Of a stretch of 64,000 bases of DNA, positions 9,412 to 18,149 are shown one piece after another. A program made the translations under genes and the position numbers. Position 1 is the stretch's first letter, and each line of letters begins with the position of its first letter. Below the pieces are notes generated by a model. The model was not told the DNA's origin. It saw only the letters and a program-made list of their open reading frames with translations, and searched no databases. Source of the stretch: an uncultured Clostridia bacterium (GTDB lineage Bacteria > Bacillota > Clostridia > Lachnospirales > CAG-274); NCBI GenBank assembly GCA_947585865.1, contig CANPXH010000005.1, positions 1-64,000 of the forward strand, given 5' to 3'.

Positions 9412-10492
9412 GGGGCTTCACCTCCTCGATCATTTTAATAAACCTGTCGAAAAGTTCCTGTGTATCAAGAGGGCCGGGGCTTGCTTCGGGATGGAACTGT
9501 ACCGAATACACAGGCTTTGTCTTATGCCTTATGCCTTCAATGCTGCCATCGTTCACATTTATAAAGGTAGCCTCTACATCCTCTGAAAGATCGCTTACGA
9601 CAAACTCATGGTTTTGGCTTGTAATATATACTCTGCCTGTCTTCAGATCCTTGACCGGGTGGTTTCCGCCATGATGTCCGAACTTTAGCCTCGTGGTGTT
9701 GCATCCCAACGCAAGGCTTATGAGCTGGTGACCCAAGCATATGCCAAGCACGGGAAGTCCTGTATCTATAAGCTTTCTTACAGTCTCGACCACATCGGGT
9801 ATATCCTTGGGATCTCCCGGACCGTTGCCTAAAAAGATAGCGTCGGGGTCTGCCGCAAGTATTTCCTCAGCAGAAGTAAATGCAGGAAATACGCTGAGCT
9901 TGCAGCCTCTCTTGGACAGATCTCTTAAAATGCCATGCTTTATTCCGCAATCCAATACGGCAAGGTGTGTGCCTCTGCCGCTTATGACATAAGGCTTGTC
10001 TATAGTAGTCTCCTTTACGGCATAGGCATTTGTATAGGTATCGAATTTCTGCTTTATCTGGCTTGGCGTAAGATCGTCGACTCTTGTGGTGATTATACCT
10101 CTCATTGTGCCATGATCTCTCAGCACTCTCGTAAGAGCTCGTGTATCGATATTTTCAAGCCCCATTATCTTGTTTTGAAACAGGAAATTGTCAATATCCA
10201 TTTCGCAGCGCCAATTATTGGGAACATCACATTTTTCCCTTACCACAAATCCCTTGAGAAAAGGCTTCCTGCTCTCCATGTCCTCAAGATTTATGCCGTA
10301 GTTGCCTATAAGAGGATATGTCATCGTAACTATCTGACCTGCAAAGGAAGGATCGGTAAGAGTTTCCTGATAGCCTGTCATACCTGTTGTAAACACCACT
10401 TCGCCTACAGTTTCCTTTATGTAGCCGAAAGCATTGCCCTTGAAGCGCACGCCGTTTTCAAGTATAAGTTCTGCTTTCACAGTCTTTTTCAT
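9398..10492 (-). CDS. carA: Carbamoyl-phosphate synthase small (glutaminase) subunit
   Basis: Hydrolyses glutamine and channels ammonia to CarB. The start ATG at 10492 ([14 protein letters not shown]) shares ATGA with the pyrF stop, the usual arrangement for coupled genes; the upstream ATG at 10504 abuts its AAGGAG and is less likely. The N-terminal CPSase small-chain domain ([17 protein letters not shown]) is followed by a class I glutamine amidotransferase domain with nucleophile Cys in GICLGHQ and catalytic His/Glu in [10 protein letters not shown]. About 364 aa, normal length. Part of the pyr operon rather than an arginine operon, which suggests a shared or pyrimidine-controlled carbamoyl phosphate supply. 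Confidence 0.96.
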   Translation of the reverse strand: MKKTVKAELILENGVRFKGNAFGYIKETVGEVVFTTGMTGYQETLTDPSFAGQIVTMTYPLIGNYGINLEDMESRKPFLKGFVVREKCDVPNNWRCEMDIDNFLFQNKIMGLENIDTRALTRVLRDHGTMRGIITTRVDDLTPSQIKQKFDTYTNAYAVKETTIDKPYVISGRGTHLAVLDCGIKHGILRDLSKRGCKLSVFPAFTSAEEILAADPDAIFLGNGPGDPKDIPDVVETVRKLIDTGLPVLGICLGHQLISLALGCNTTRLKFGHHGGNHPVKDLKTGRVYITSQNHEFVVSDLSEDVEATFINVNDGSIEGIRHKTKPVYSVQFHPEASPGPLDTQELFDRFIKMIEEVKPHAKR

Positions 10493-11424
10493 GGCTGTAT
10501 ACATCTCCTTAAATCATTTTTCATATCTGTGCATGCCTGTCTCGCCGCCTGTGCAAAGTTCCTTTCATCGCCGTAGCAATGCTTATATTCATCCTTCATA
10601 TGAGCGGCTATGATACCCCTTGAAGAATTCACAATAGCTCCCAAGCCCTCCTTGTCGAAGCATACGGCAAGATCCTCTGCCTTACCGCCCTGTGCGCCGT
10701 AGCCGGGTACAAGGAAGAAGGTGTGAGGCATTACCTCTCTTAATCTTTTTGCTTGTTCGGGATGAGTTGCGCCTACAACAGCGCCTACGCTGCTAAAGCC
10801 ATATTGTCCTATAAGCTCGCTTCCCCATTTTTCTATAAGTGCGCCTACCCTTTCGTATATGGGTACGCCGTCAACAAGCAGATCCTGTATTTCGCCGCTG
10901 TTTGGGTTGGATGTCTTTGCAAGTACAAAAAGTCCTTTTTCATAGGCTGCACAATCCTTTAAGAAAGGCGTTACGGAATCAGAGCCCAAATATGGATTGA
11001 GCGTTATGAAATCCTGAGGGAATCCCTCATATTCCGTATCGACTACAGTCACCCTTCCGATATGTCCGTCTGAATATGCTTCAGCCGTAGAGGCTATATC
11101 GCTTCTTTTTATGTCGCCTATGACTATAAGCCCCTTGAGCTTTGCGTATTCGCACGTCTTTACATAGGCTTTGAGGCCCTCTATGCCGTATCTTTCATAC
11201 ATTGCTATCTGAGGCTTTACTGCCGGCACTATATCGTATACGGCGTCTATTATATATTTATTGAATTTATACATGGACTTGGCCGCAGCCTTTGGTGTAT
11301 GTCCGTACTTTGCATAATATTTGTCCGTAATGAATTGGGGGATATAATTTAATCTTGGATCCAGTCCTACCACCGTAGGATTTCCCGTTTCTTTTATTCT
11401 GTCTATAAGCTTATCTATTATCAC
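10489..11424 (-). CDS. pyrF: Orotidine 5'-phosphate decarboxylase, long (type 2) form
   Basis: Final step of UMP synthesis, decarboxylating OMP. 311 aa, the longer PyrF subfamily common in Clostridia and Actinobacteria rather than the 230-aa form. The N-terminal substrate-binding motif TVVGLDPRLN and the catalytic lysine/aspartate cluster VIGDIKRSDIAST are present. It starts at GTG 11424, with AAGGAG eight bases upstream; no ATG fits. It lies 12 bases after pyrC, and its stop overlaps the carA start. Confidence 0.95.
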   Translation of the reverse strand: MIIDKLIDRIKETGNPTVVGLDPRLNYIPQFITDKYYAKYGHTPKAAAKSMYKFNKYIIDAVYDIVPAVKPQIAMYERYGIEGLKAYVKTCEYAKLKGLIVIGDIKRSDIASTAEAYSDGHIGRVTVVDTEYEGFPQDFITLNPYLGSDSVTPFLKDCAAYEKGLFVLAKTSNPNSGEIQDLLVDGVPIYERVGALIEKWGSELIGQYGFSSVGAVVGATHPEQAKRLREVMPHTFFLVPGYGAQGGKAEDLAVCFDKEGLGAIVNSSRGIIAAHMKDEYKHCYGDERNFAQAARQACTDMKNDLRRCIQP

Positions 11425-11436
11425 ACCGTCATCTCC

Positions 11437-12732
11437 TTATCTGTATTCTTTTGTAAGCTCGCCGTTTTCCACTATTACATTTCCGCCGCATATGGTGTAA
11501 AGCACCTTTCCCCTGACCTTTCTGCCGTTATAGGGCATATTTTTTGCCTTGGACACCATTTTGTTTACATCGATAATATATTCCTCATTGGGATCGGCTA
11601 TTGTTATATCGGCTGCGGAACCGACACTTAATCTGCCCTTGTCGCTTCCCAGTATCCTTGCGGGATTAAAGCTCATTTTTTCCACAAGCTGTGCTGGAGT
11701 GAGCCAGCCCTTTTCCACAAGCTCCGTATAGCTCAGTGCAAATGATGTCTCAAGCCCCGTTATGCCGTTTGCCGCCTTTTCAAATTCGCAGTTCTTATCA
11801 TCTATATGATGAGGTGCGTGGTCTGTTGCTATCACCTCTATGATATTGTCCTTGAGAGCCTGTCTTATCGCCTCTCTGTCCTCACAGCTGCGCAAAGGCG
11901 GATTCATTTTGAAATTGGCGTCATAGTCCGTTATGTCCTCATCGCAAAGCGTAAAGTAATGGGGCGCCGTTTCAGCAGTCACATTTACTCCCTTGGCCTT
12001 GCCCTCCTTTATAAGCTGAACGCTTCCTCTTGTACTCATGTGGCACAAATGGAGACGGCAGCCTGTTGCACCTGCAAGTATTATATCCCTTGCCACAATA
12101 AGCTCTTCCGAGTCATTGCCTATACCCTTGAGCCCAAGCATGGAGGCTCTGTCTCCTGCATTCATAGAGCCCTTGGCAAGCCTTATTTCCTCACAGTGAT
12201 CAAACACGGGCAGGTCAAACATTTTAGAATATCTCATGGCGTTTTTCATAAGGGATGGATCGTCTACAGACTTGCCGTCTTCTGATATGGCGCAGGCTCC
12301 CGCCGCTGCCATAGTGCCTATGTCCGCAAGCTCTTCACCCTGCTGTCCTTTTGTTATTGCGCCTATGGGAAGTATGTTTATTACCGCATTTCTCTTAGGG
12401 CTCAAGGCATATTCTATAAGCACTGCATTGTCCGTGACCGGATATGTGTTAGGCATTGTGCAAACCGTTGTAAATCCGCCTGCAGCCGCCGCCCTAGAGC
12501 CTGTGGCTATGGTCTCCTTATTTTCGTAACCCGGTTCTCTGAAATGCACATGAAGATCTATGAGTCCGGGCATCACCCACTTATCCTTTGCATCTATCAC
12601 CTTGTCGGCGCTGTCTGTAATACTTTTTTCGACCCTGTCTATTTTATTGTCCTTAACAAGTATATCCATAACAGCGTCTATATTGTTGCAGGGGTCAATT
12701 ACTCTGCCGTTTTTTATAAGTATACTGCTCAT
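11437..12732 (-). CDS. pyrC: Dihydroorotase
   Basis: Cyclises carbamoyl-aspartate to dihydroorotate, third step of the pyrimidine pathway. 431 aa, a type I (PyrC/AllB-like) amidohydrolase. Metal-binding signatures are intact: DLHVHFREPGYE near residue 60, DHCEE, LCHMSTRGS, and ATDHAPHH near residue 305, with a disordered-tail pattern typical of the family. Ten bases separate it from pyrB. AGGAGG precedes the ATG. Confidence 0.96.
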   Translation of the reverse strand: MSSILIKNGRVIDPCNNIDAVMDILVKDNKIDRVEKSITDSADKVIDAKDKWVMPGLIDLHVHFREPGYENKETIATGSRAAAAGGFTTVCTMPNTYPVTDNAVLIEYALSPKRNAVINILPIGAITKGQQGEELADIGTMAAAGACAISEDGKSVDDPSLMKNAMRYSKMFDLPVFDHCEEIRLAKGSMNAGDRASMLGLKGIGNDSEELIVARDIILAGATGCRLHLCHMSTRGSVQLIKEGKAKGVNVTAETAPHYFTLCDEDITDYDANFKMNPPLRSCEDREAIRQALKDNIIEVIATDHAPHHIDDKNCEFEKAANGITGLETSFALSYTELVEKGWLTPAQLVEKMSFNPARILGSDKGRLSVGSAADITIADPNEEYIIDVNKMVSKAKNMPYNGRKVRGKVLYTICGGNVIVENGELTKEYR

Positions 12733-12742
12733 AAATAACCTC

Positions 12743-13669
12743 CTATTGCCTTGAATTGTTTTCCGTAAGCAGCTTAAGTATAGCCATTCTTACCGCAACA
12801 CCGTTCTTTACCTGTACCGTTATGACGGAATTCTTGCCGTCTATTACATCTGTGCTCAGCTCCACGCCTCTGTTTACAGGGCCCGGATGCATAACGAGCA
12901 CATCCTTCTTGGCATATTTGAGCATATGAGCATCTACACCGAAAAGACTTGAATACTCTCTCAGATTCGGGAAAGGCATATTCCTCTGCCTTTCAAACTG
13001 TATCCTCAGACCCATTACCACATCGGCATCTCTTATGGCTGACGGTATGTCCGTGCTTACCTGTACGCCTAAGCTTTTCATAGAATTGCTCACAAGCGTG
13101 GAAGGCCCTGCAAGCGTTACCCTTGCACCTAATTTAGTAAGCCCGAAGGCGTTGCTTCTGGCCACTCTTGAATGAGATATGTCGCCTAATATGACTACCT
13201 TCAGTCCTTCAAAGCCGCCCTTTCTCTCAAGTATCGTATAGAGATCGAGCAAAGCCTGTGTGGGATGCTCATTTGAACCGTCGCCTGCATTTATAACGCT
13301 TGCCTTTACATTCTTTGCCAATATATGAGCGGCGCCTGTAAGCTGATGACGTATTATCATAACATTTGTACCCATCTGATCAAGTGTAACGCCTGTGTCT
13401 ATAAGGCTTTCACCCTTTGACACGCTGCTTGTCGCCACACCTAAGTCCTTTACTATGGCTCCCTGATACTCTCCCGCCAGCATAAAGGACATTTTGGTTC
13501 TTGTGCTGTTTTCATAGAACAGAGTTACAATGCTGCTTTTTTCAAGGCTTTTATCCCTGAGCGCAGGATCATCTATCTTAGCTTTCATTTCTTTGGCGGT
13601 ATTAAGTATGGTCATGATCTCATCCGCACTTAATTCCCGCAATCCCAAAAGATCTTTTCTCTTATACAT
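12743..13669 (-). CDS. pyrB: Aspartate carbamoyltransferase catalytic subunit
   Basis: Condenses carbamoyl phosphate with aspartate, the committed pyrimidine step. 308 aa. Carbamoyl-phosphate binding motif ENSTRTKMSF, the lid-loop STSSVSKGESL, substrate loop DGSNEHPTQAL and HPGPVNRGVEL are all intact. First structural gene of the pyr operon; no pyrI regulatory subunit is beside it. Expression is probably set by the leader ORF and attenuator hairpin immediately upstream. Confidence 0.97.
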   Translation of the reverse strand: MYKRKDLLGLRELSADEIMTILNTAKEMKAKIDDPALRDKSLEKSSIVTLFYENSTRTKMSFMLAGEYQGAIVKDLGVATSSVSKGESLIDTGVTLDQMGTNVMIIRHQLTGAAHILAKNVKASVINAGDGSNEHPTQALLDLYTILERKGGFEGLKVVILGDISHSRVARSNAFGLTKLGARVTLAGPSTLVSNSMKSLGVQVSTDIPSAIRDADVVMGLRIQFERQRNMPFPNLREYSSLFGVDAHMLKYAKKDVLVMHPGPVNRGVELSTDVIDGKNSVITVQVKNGVAVRMAILKLLTENNSRQ

Positions 13670-13699
13670 AGCTTTCCTCCATTCCTATAAAATTTACTC

Positions 13700-13748
13700 A
13701 AAAAAAAAGACAATAAAAGGAATTAAAACAAAACCTCAAATCGTCTTT
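13700..13748 (-). terminator. Attenuator hairpin in the pyr leader
   Basis: On the minus strand AAAGACGAT (13740-13748) pairs with ATTGTCTTT (13706-13714, one G-U). After two mismatches the stem continues for four more pairs (13734-13737 with 13717-13720), then an unbroken U run follows (nine T including the stem end). The stop codon of the leader ORF lies in the loop, so a translating ribosome would prevent folding. Position, 31 bases before pyrB, fits transcription attenuation. Confidence 0.75.
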
Positions 13749-13824
13749 CAAAACCACATTCAAAAGAAAACAAAGGAACAAAGTACATATGCCATATACT
13801 GCTGATAAAACCTATGTATAACAT
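13723..13824 (-). CDS. 33-codon pyr leader peptide (pyrL-like)
   Basis: Short ORF reading MLYIGFISSIWHMYFVPLFS and then a Phe-rich remainder ending FEVLF. It has an AAAGGAGGG ribosome site six bases upstream, better than that of most genes here, and starts about 31 nt after the predicted transcription start. The coding stretch is unusually U-rich, and its last codons form the left arm of the attenuator. No protein family is recognised; the peptide itself may not matter. In enterobacteria pyrL works in this way: low UTP makes RNA polymerase pause in U-rich sequence, the ribosome catches up and blocks the terminator. That it works so here is inference. Confidence 0.7.
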   Translation of the reverse strand: MLYIGFISSIWHMYFVPLFSFECGFERRFEVLF

Positions 13825-13861
13825 AGTGACCCTCCTTTTCTTTAGTTTATATATCTTTAAA

Positions 13862-13890
13862 ATTTTAACACCTATATCATATTTTGTCAA
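13862..13890 (-). promoter_or_regulatory. Sigma-A promoter of the pyr operon
   Basis: TTGACA (13885-13890) and TAAAAT (13862-13867) on the minus strand, 17-base spacer. Transcription would start near 13855. No PyrR-binding anti-antiterminator sequence was recognised between here and pyrB. Confidence 0.85.
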
Positions 13891-13930
13891 CTGCTTTGGA
13901 AAAAAATAATTGTGAATTTTTGTAAACGAA

Positions 13931-13954
13931 CGGAGGCATCAAAGGATGCCTCCG
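13931..13954 (-). terminator. Terminator hairpin after thrS
   Basis: Perfect 10-bp stem CGGAGGCATC/GATGCCTCCG with a four-base loop, six bases past the thrS stop. The T run on the minus strand is short and interrupted (TTCGTTT). Confidence 0.7.
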
Positions 13955-13959
13955 AACAA

Positions 13960-15867
13960 TTACCATCTCTTGGTTTTATTCTTTATTTCTTCCTTGATCT
14001 CTGCTATAAAGTCATTAAGCTTATATGAGCCCAGATCGTCTGCCTTACATCTTACGGAGATAGTACCGTCATTGGCTTCCTTTTCGCCCACCACAGCAAT
14101 ATAAGGAACTCTTTCGTTTCTTGCTTCTCTTATCTTATAGCCTATTTTTTCCGCTCTGTGGTCGGTCTCAACTCTTATTCCCTCATCCTCAAATGCCTTC
14201 TGTACCTCTGAGGCATAATCGGCATACTTATCTGAAATAGGAAGTACCTTTACCTGCACGGGAGCAAGCCAAGTTGGGAAATGGCCTGCAAAGTGCTCTA
14301 TAAGTATTCCTATGAATCTTTCAATAGAACCGAAGCATACTCTGTGTATCATAACAGGGCGTTTCTTTGTGCCGTCTTTATCCGTATATTCCAGTTCAAA
14401 TCTTTCGGGAAGCTGCATATCCAGCTGTATCGTGCCGCACTGCCATGTTCTGCCCAGGGAATCCTCAAGGTGGAAATCTATCTTAGGACCGTAAAAAGCT
14501 CCGTCGCCTTCATTTATTACATAATCTCTTCCCAGATCGTCAAGAGCGCCCTTAAGTCCTTCCGTTGCCCTTTCCCAATCTTCATCTGAGCCCATGGAAT
14601 TTTCCGGCCTTGTGGAAAGTTCTATGTGGTAATTGAAGCCAAAGAGCGTATATACCTGATCTATAAGCGCCACAACGCCCTTTATTTCGTCTTTGATCTG
14701 ATCCGGCGTCATAAATATATGAGCATCATCCTGTGAGAAGCAGCGTACTCTCATAAGTCCGTGAAGAGCGCCGCTTTTTTCATGACGGTGAACAAGACCT
14801 ATTTCCCCTGCTCTTATAGGCAGATCCCTGTATGAATGGGGCTCCTGCATATACACGAGCATACCGCCCGGACAGTTCATGGGCTTGATTGCAAAGTCCA
14901 CATCATCTATTTTTGTAGTATACATATTTTCCTTATAGTGATCCCAGTGGCCTGAACGCTCCCAAAGCTGTCTGTTGAGCATCATAGGAGTCTGTATCTC
15001 CACATAGCCCGCCTTCTTGTGTATCTCTCTCCAATAGTCCAAAAGAGTATTCTTTAATACCATACCCTTGGGAAGGAAGAACGGAAAACCCGGGCCTTCA
15101 TCAAGGAGACAGAAAAGCCCTAATTCCTTGCCGAGTTTTCTGTGATCTCTCTTCTTGGCCTCTTCAAGCATTGTAATATATGCTTCAAGATCGGATGCCT
15201 TTGTATAAGCCGTAGCATAAAGACGAACAAGCATCTTGTTCTTCTCGCTGCCTCTCCAGTAAGCGCCTGCCACGCTCATTATCTTAATGGCCTTGCAGGG
15301 CTTCGTGCTCATAAGATGAGGGCCTGCGCAAAGGTCGGTAAACTCGCCTTGTCTGTAGAAAGAAATGACTGCATCTTCCGGGAGATCGTTTATAAGCTCT
15401 ACCTTATATGGTTCGTTCTTTTCTTCCATAAATTTGACAGCCTCTGCTCTGGGCAGCTCAAACTTTTCTATAGGAAGATCTTCCTTGACTATTTTCTTCA
15501 TCTCCGCCTCTATTTTTTCAAAATCCTCGGGATTAAATATGATATCATCGAAGTCGTAATAGAATCCGTCTTCCGTAGAAGGACCTATAGCCAACTTTGC
15601 CTGAGGGTAAAGTCTCTTAACAGCCTGAGCAAGTATATGAGAAGCCGTATGTCTGAAAGCTCTCCTGCCCTCGGGAGAGTCAAATGTGCATATGGCTACC
15701 TCGCAGTCTTCCGTGATCTCTTTCCTCAGATCCGCCACATCGCCGTTTATCATGCCGCAGCAGGCATTCCTTGCAAGTCCTGCACTGAGATCCTTTGCGA
15801 TATCCAGTATAGTGATACCGCTTTCATATGCCTTTTTGCTGCCGTCTTTCAAAGTAACATTTACCAT
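13960..15867 (-). CDS. thrS: Threonyl-tRNA synthetase
   Basis: Charges tRNA-Thr. 635 aa, full length: TGS domain at residues 1-62, editing domain (HTASHILAQAV near residue 74; metal-site GPHLMSTK), class II catalytic core with MNCPGGM and motif 2/3 residues (RMRVRCFSQDDAH-like region RVRCFSQDDAHIF, HRVCFGSIERFIG), and a C-terminal anticodon-binding domain. ATG at 15867 has AAGGAGTG upstream. Monocistronic, controlled by a T-box leader. Confidence 0.97.
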   Translation of the reverse strand: MVNVTLKDGSKKAYESGITILDIAKDLSAGLARNACCGMINGDVADLRKEITEDCEVAICTFDSPEGRRAFRHTASHILAQAVKRLYPQAKLAIGPSTEDGFYYDFDDIIFNPEDFEKIEAEMKKIVKEDLPIEKFELPRAEAVKFMEEKNEPYKVELINDLPEDAVISFYRQGEFTDLCAGPHLMSTKPCKAIKIMSVAGAYWRGSEKNKMLVRLYATAYTKASDLEAYITMLEEAKKRDHRKLGKELGLFCLLDEGPGFPFFLPKGMVLKNTLLDYWREIHKKAGYVEIQTPMMLNRQLWERSGHWDHYKENMYTTKIDDVDFAIKPMNCPGGMLVYMQEPHSYRDLPIRAGEIGLVHRHEKSGALHGLMRVRCFSQDDAHIFMTPDQIKDEIKGVVALIDQVYTLFGFNYHIELSTRPENSMGSDEDWERATEGLKGALDDLGRDYVINEGDGAFYGPKIDFHLEDSLGRTWQCGTIQLDMQLPERFELEYTDKDGTKKRPVMIHRVCFGSIERFIGILIEHFAGHFPTWLAPVQVKVLPISDKYADYASEVQKAFEDEGIRVETDHRAEKIGYKIREARNERVPYIAVVGEKEANDGTISVRCKADDLGSYKLNDFIAEIKEEIKNKTKRW

Positions 15868-15892
15868 TTTTTACACTCCTTTTCAAATAAAT

Positions 15893-16104
15893 AAAAAAGG
15901 TAACCCATCCCTAAGGGACGAGTTACCGTGGTTCCACCCTAATTGCATTTCTGCCTCTTTTTTGACATATAACGGTGTCAGCCGTGCTTTATTAAAGCAA
16001 GCTCCGAGGCGGTCTTCACAAATGCCGGCATAAGATAATCACAGCAATTTATCTCTCTCTGTAATGCCCTGCTTTTGCTACTGTCCTCATCATTGCCTTG
16101 AATC
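15893..16104 (-). ncRNA. T-box leader of thrS (tRNA-Thr sensing)
   Basis: The conserved T-box sequence AGGGTGGAACCACGG lies at 15926-15940. The terminator is GGTAAC...GTTACC enclosing TCCC/GGGA (15899-15927), followed by six T. Upstream, stem I has the AGTA bulge, an AGAGAG motif and TTGCTGTGA. In the specifier loop a GAAGACC sequence puts ACC, a threonine codon, at 16011-16013 between paired GAGG/CCTC and GGCAT/ATGCC helices. This agrees with control by uncharged tRNA-Thr. The specifier placement is by eye. Confidence 0.93.
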
Positions 16105-16110
16105 ATTATC

Positions 16111-16139
16111 ATTATATATTCTTTAATGTATTATGTCAA
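16111..16139 (-). promoter_or_regulatory. Consensus sigma-A promoter of thrS
   Basis: TTGACA (16134-16139), 17 bases, TATAAT (16111-16116) on the minus strand: a perfect match, directly ahead of the T-box. Confidence 0.93.
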
Positions 16140-16149
16140 GGTGTATTTT

Positions 16150-18033
16150 TTATTCCTCATCGATATTGTCTTCCCCTTCAGGCTTTTCGGCATACTCGCC
16201 TGTCTTGTTAAGACAATCTCTGAATTCATCGCCCGATACCTTTTCCTTGTCTATAAGAAGCTTGGCTGTTCTGTGGAGAGCATCCATATCGGAAGAAAGT
16301 ATTTCATAGGCTCTGTTATACGCCTCTGTAATTATCCTTTTTACCTCGGAATCAATCTCCGTAGCGATCTCTTCGCCGTAATTCCTGCCATGACCTATAT
16401 CTCTGCCTAAGAAAACATCGTGGTTTTCATCTCCGTAAAGTATAGGACCCAGCTTATCGCTCATACCGTATCTCGTCACCATTATCCTGGCAAGCTTTGT
16501 AGCCTGCTCTATATCGCCGCTGGCGCCCTGTGTGATATCGTCGAATATAAGCTTTTCGGCAACACGGCCGCCGAATGTGGCAACTATCGTCTGCTCCATT
16601 TCACTTCTGAACTCAAAGCCCTTTTCTTCCGGCATAGGCATCGTATATCCTCCCGCTCTTCCCACAGGTATGGTAGACACAGTGTGTACGGGGCTCAAAT
16701 CGGGAAGCTTTTCAAAAAGAATAGCATGTCCTGCCTCGTGGTATGCCGTTATCTTCCTTTCCTTTTCGGTCACGACTCTGGATTTCTTTTCCGTACCGAG
16801 AGCAACCTTTATAAAGGAATCCTTTATATTCTTTTGCGATATGGATCTCTGATTGTTCCTTGCGGCAAGAATGGCTGCCTCGTTCAGAAGGTTTTCAAGA
16901 TCTGCTCCGGTAAATCCCTGTGTGGTCTTTGCGATTTCGTTAAGATCCACATCGGGACCCATTCTCTTGCCCTTTGAGTGAACCTTTAATATAGCCTCTC
17001 TGCCCTTTACATCCGGGGAGCCCACATATATTTGTCTGTCAAAACGGCCCGGCCTTAAAAGAGCTGGATCGAGTATATCGGGGCGGTTGGTCGCCGCCAT
17101 TATTATAATGCCTTCATTTACGCCAAAGCCGTCCATTTCAACAAGGAGCTGGTTAAGAGTCTGCTCCCTTTCGTCATGTCCGCCGCCTAAGCCTGCGCCT
17201 CTCTTACGGCCTACCGCATCTATCTCGTCTATGAACACAAGACAGGGCGTATTCTTCTTGGCCTGATCGAAAAGGTCTCTGACTCTTGAAGCACCTACGC
17301 CTACGAACATTTCAACGAAATCAGAACCTGAAATTGAGAAAAAGGGTACTCCCGCTTCGCCTGCAATAGCCTTTGCAAGAAGAGTTTTGCCTGTGCCGGG
17401 AGGGCCTACCATAAGCACGCCCTTGGGTATCCTCGCACCTAGATCTATGAACTTTCTGGGCTGCTTGAGGAATTCGACTATCTCCTCCACCTCGGCCTTT
17501 TCCTCGTCAAGACCCGCAACGTCTTCAAATGTAGTCTTCTTGTCGGCATCCGATTGAAGCTTAGCTCTCGCCCTGCCGAAATTCATGACCTTGCCGCCGC
17601 CTGCTCCGCCTCTGAACTGCTGGAACATCATAAATATAAGGAAGCCTATTATCACAATGGTTATTATTGTGAATACAATAGACATGGCATTCCCTGCCTT
17701 TGACGGCGCTACGGTGATCACCTTAAGACCGTTTGTGACCGCTGCATTGTCCAAAAGACTCATAAAGCCATCCATATTAGGTATGCTTACCGAATAAGGC
17801 TGTCCTTCCTTGGGATGAACATAAGCCGCACCCGAATTGCTGACATCCGAAGAGCGCTGTACCTCAACGGTATCCACCTGATTATTGACTATCTGTGATA
17901 TCATATCGTTATATGCAAGCTGTGCCTGCGTTCCCGTAAGGCCATTCATGTTCTTGGCAAGAACGATACCCGCAATAATAATGATAAATATCACAACATA
18001 CATTATTATACTTCTCACTAAATTATTCTTCAA
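16150..18033 (-). CDS. ftsH: ATP-dependent zinc metalloprotease FtsH
   Basis: Membrane-anchored AAA+ protease that degrades misfolded membrane proteins and regulators. A GTG at 18060 opens the frame, but the AGGGAGG ribosome site lies inside that extension; the TTG at 18033 sits seven bases after it and gives the normal N-terminus [16 protein letters not shown] (627 aa). Two membrane helices (about residues 7-28 and 118-138) flank the extracytoplasmic domain. Walker A GPPGTGKT is at about 210-217, Walker [12 protein letters not shown], second region of homology [17 protein letters not shown], and the zinc site HEAGH at about 432-436. Acidic C-terminal tail. Single gene with its own promoter. 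Confidence 0.96.
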   Translation of the reverse strand: MKNNLVRSIIMYVVIFIIIIAGIVLAKNMNGLTGTQAQLAYNDMISQIVNNQVDTVEVQRSSDVSNSGAAYVHPKEGQPYSVSIPNMDGFMSLLDNAAVTNGLKVITVAPSKAGNAMSIVFTIITIVIIGFLIFMMFQQFRGGAGGGKVMNFGRARAKLQSDADKKTTFEDVAGLDEEKAEVEEIVEFLKQPRKFIDLGARIPKGVLMVGPPGTGKTLLAKAIAGEAGVPFFSISGSDFVEMFVGVGASRVRDLFDQAKKNTPCLVFIDEIDAVGRKRGAGLGGGHDEREQTLNQLLVEMDGFGVNEGIIIMAATNRPDILDPALLRPGRFDRQIYVGSPDVKGREAILKVHSKGKRMGPDVDLNEIAKTTQGFTGADLENLLNEAAILAARNNQRSISQKNIKDSFIKVALGTEKKSRVVTEKERKITAYHEAGHAILFEKLPDLSPVHTVSTIPVGRAGGYTMPMPEEKGFEFRSEMEQTIVATFGGRVAEKLIFDDITQGASGDIEQATKLARIMVTRYGMSDKLGPILYGDENHDVFLGRDIGHGRNYGEEIATEIDSEVKRIITEAYNRAYEILSSDMDALHRTAKLLIDKEKVSGDEFRDCLNKTGEYAEKPEGEDNIDEE

Positions 18034-18084
18034 AATTTGACCTCCCTGTAAAGGCTGCACCTTATGTATTATCCATATTTAATA

Positions 18085-18113
18085 AATATAACACATTATT
18101 ATCTATAATTCAA
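18085..18113 (-). promoter_or_regulatory. Sigma-A promoter of ftsH
   Basis: TTGAAT (18108-18113), 17 bases, TATATT (18085-18090) on the minus strand, about 50 bases before the TTG start. Confidence 0.65.
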
Positions 18114-18149
18114 TAATAAATTTTTTATGTAATTCGACATCAAAAATTA

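Noticed and set aside
13670..13860. PyrR-dependent attenuator before pyrB
   Set aside because: No PyrR binding-loop sequence was found, whereas a leader ORF overlapping the terminator was.
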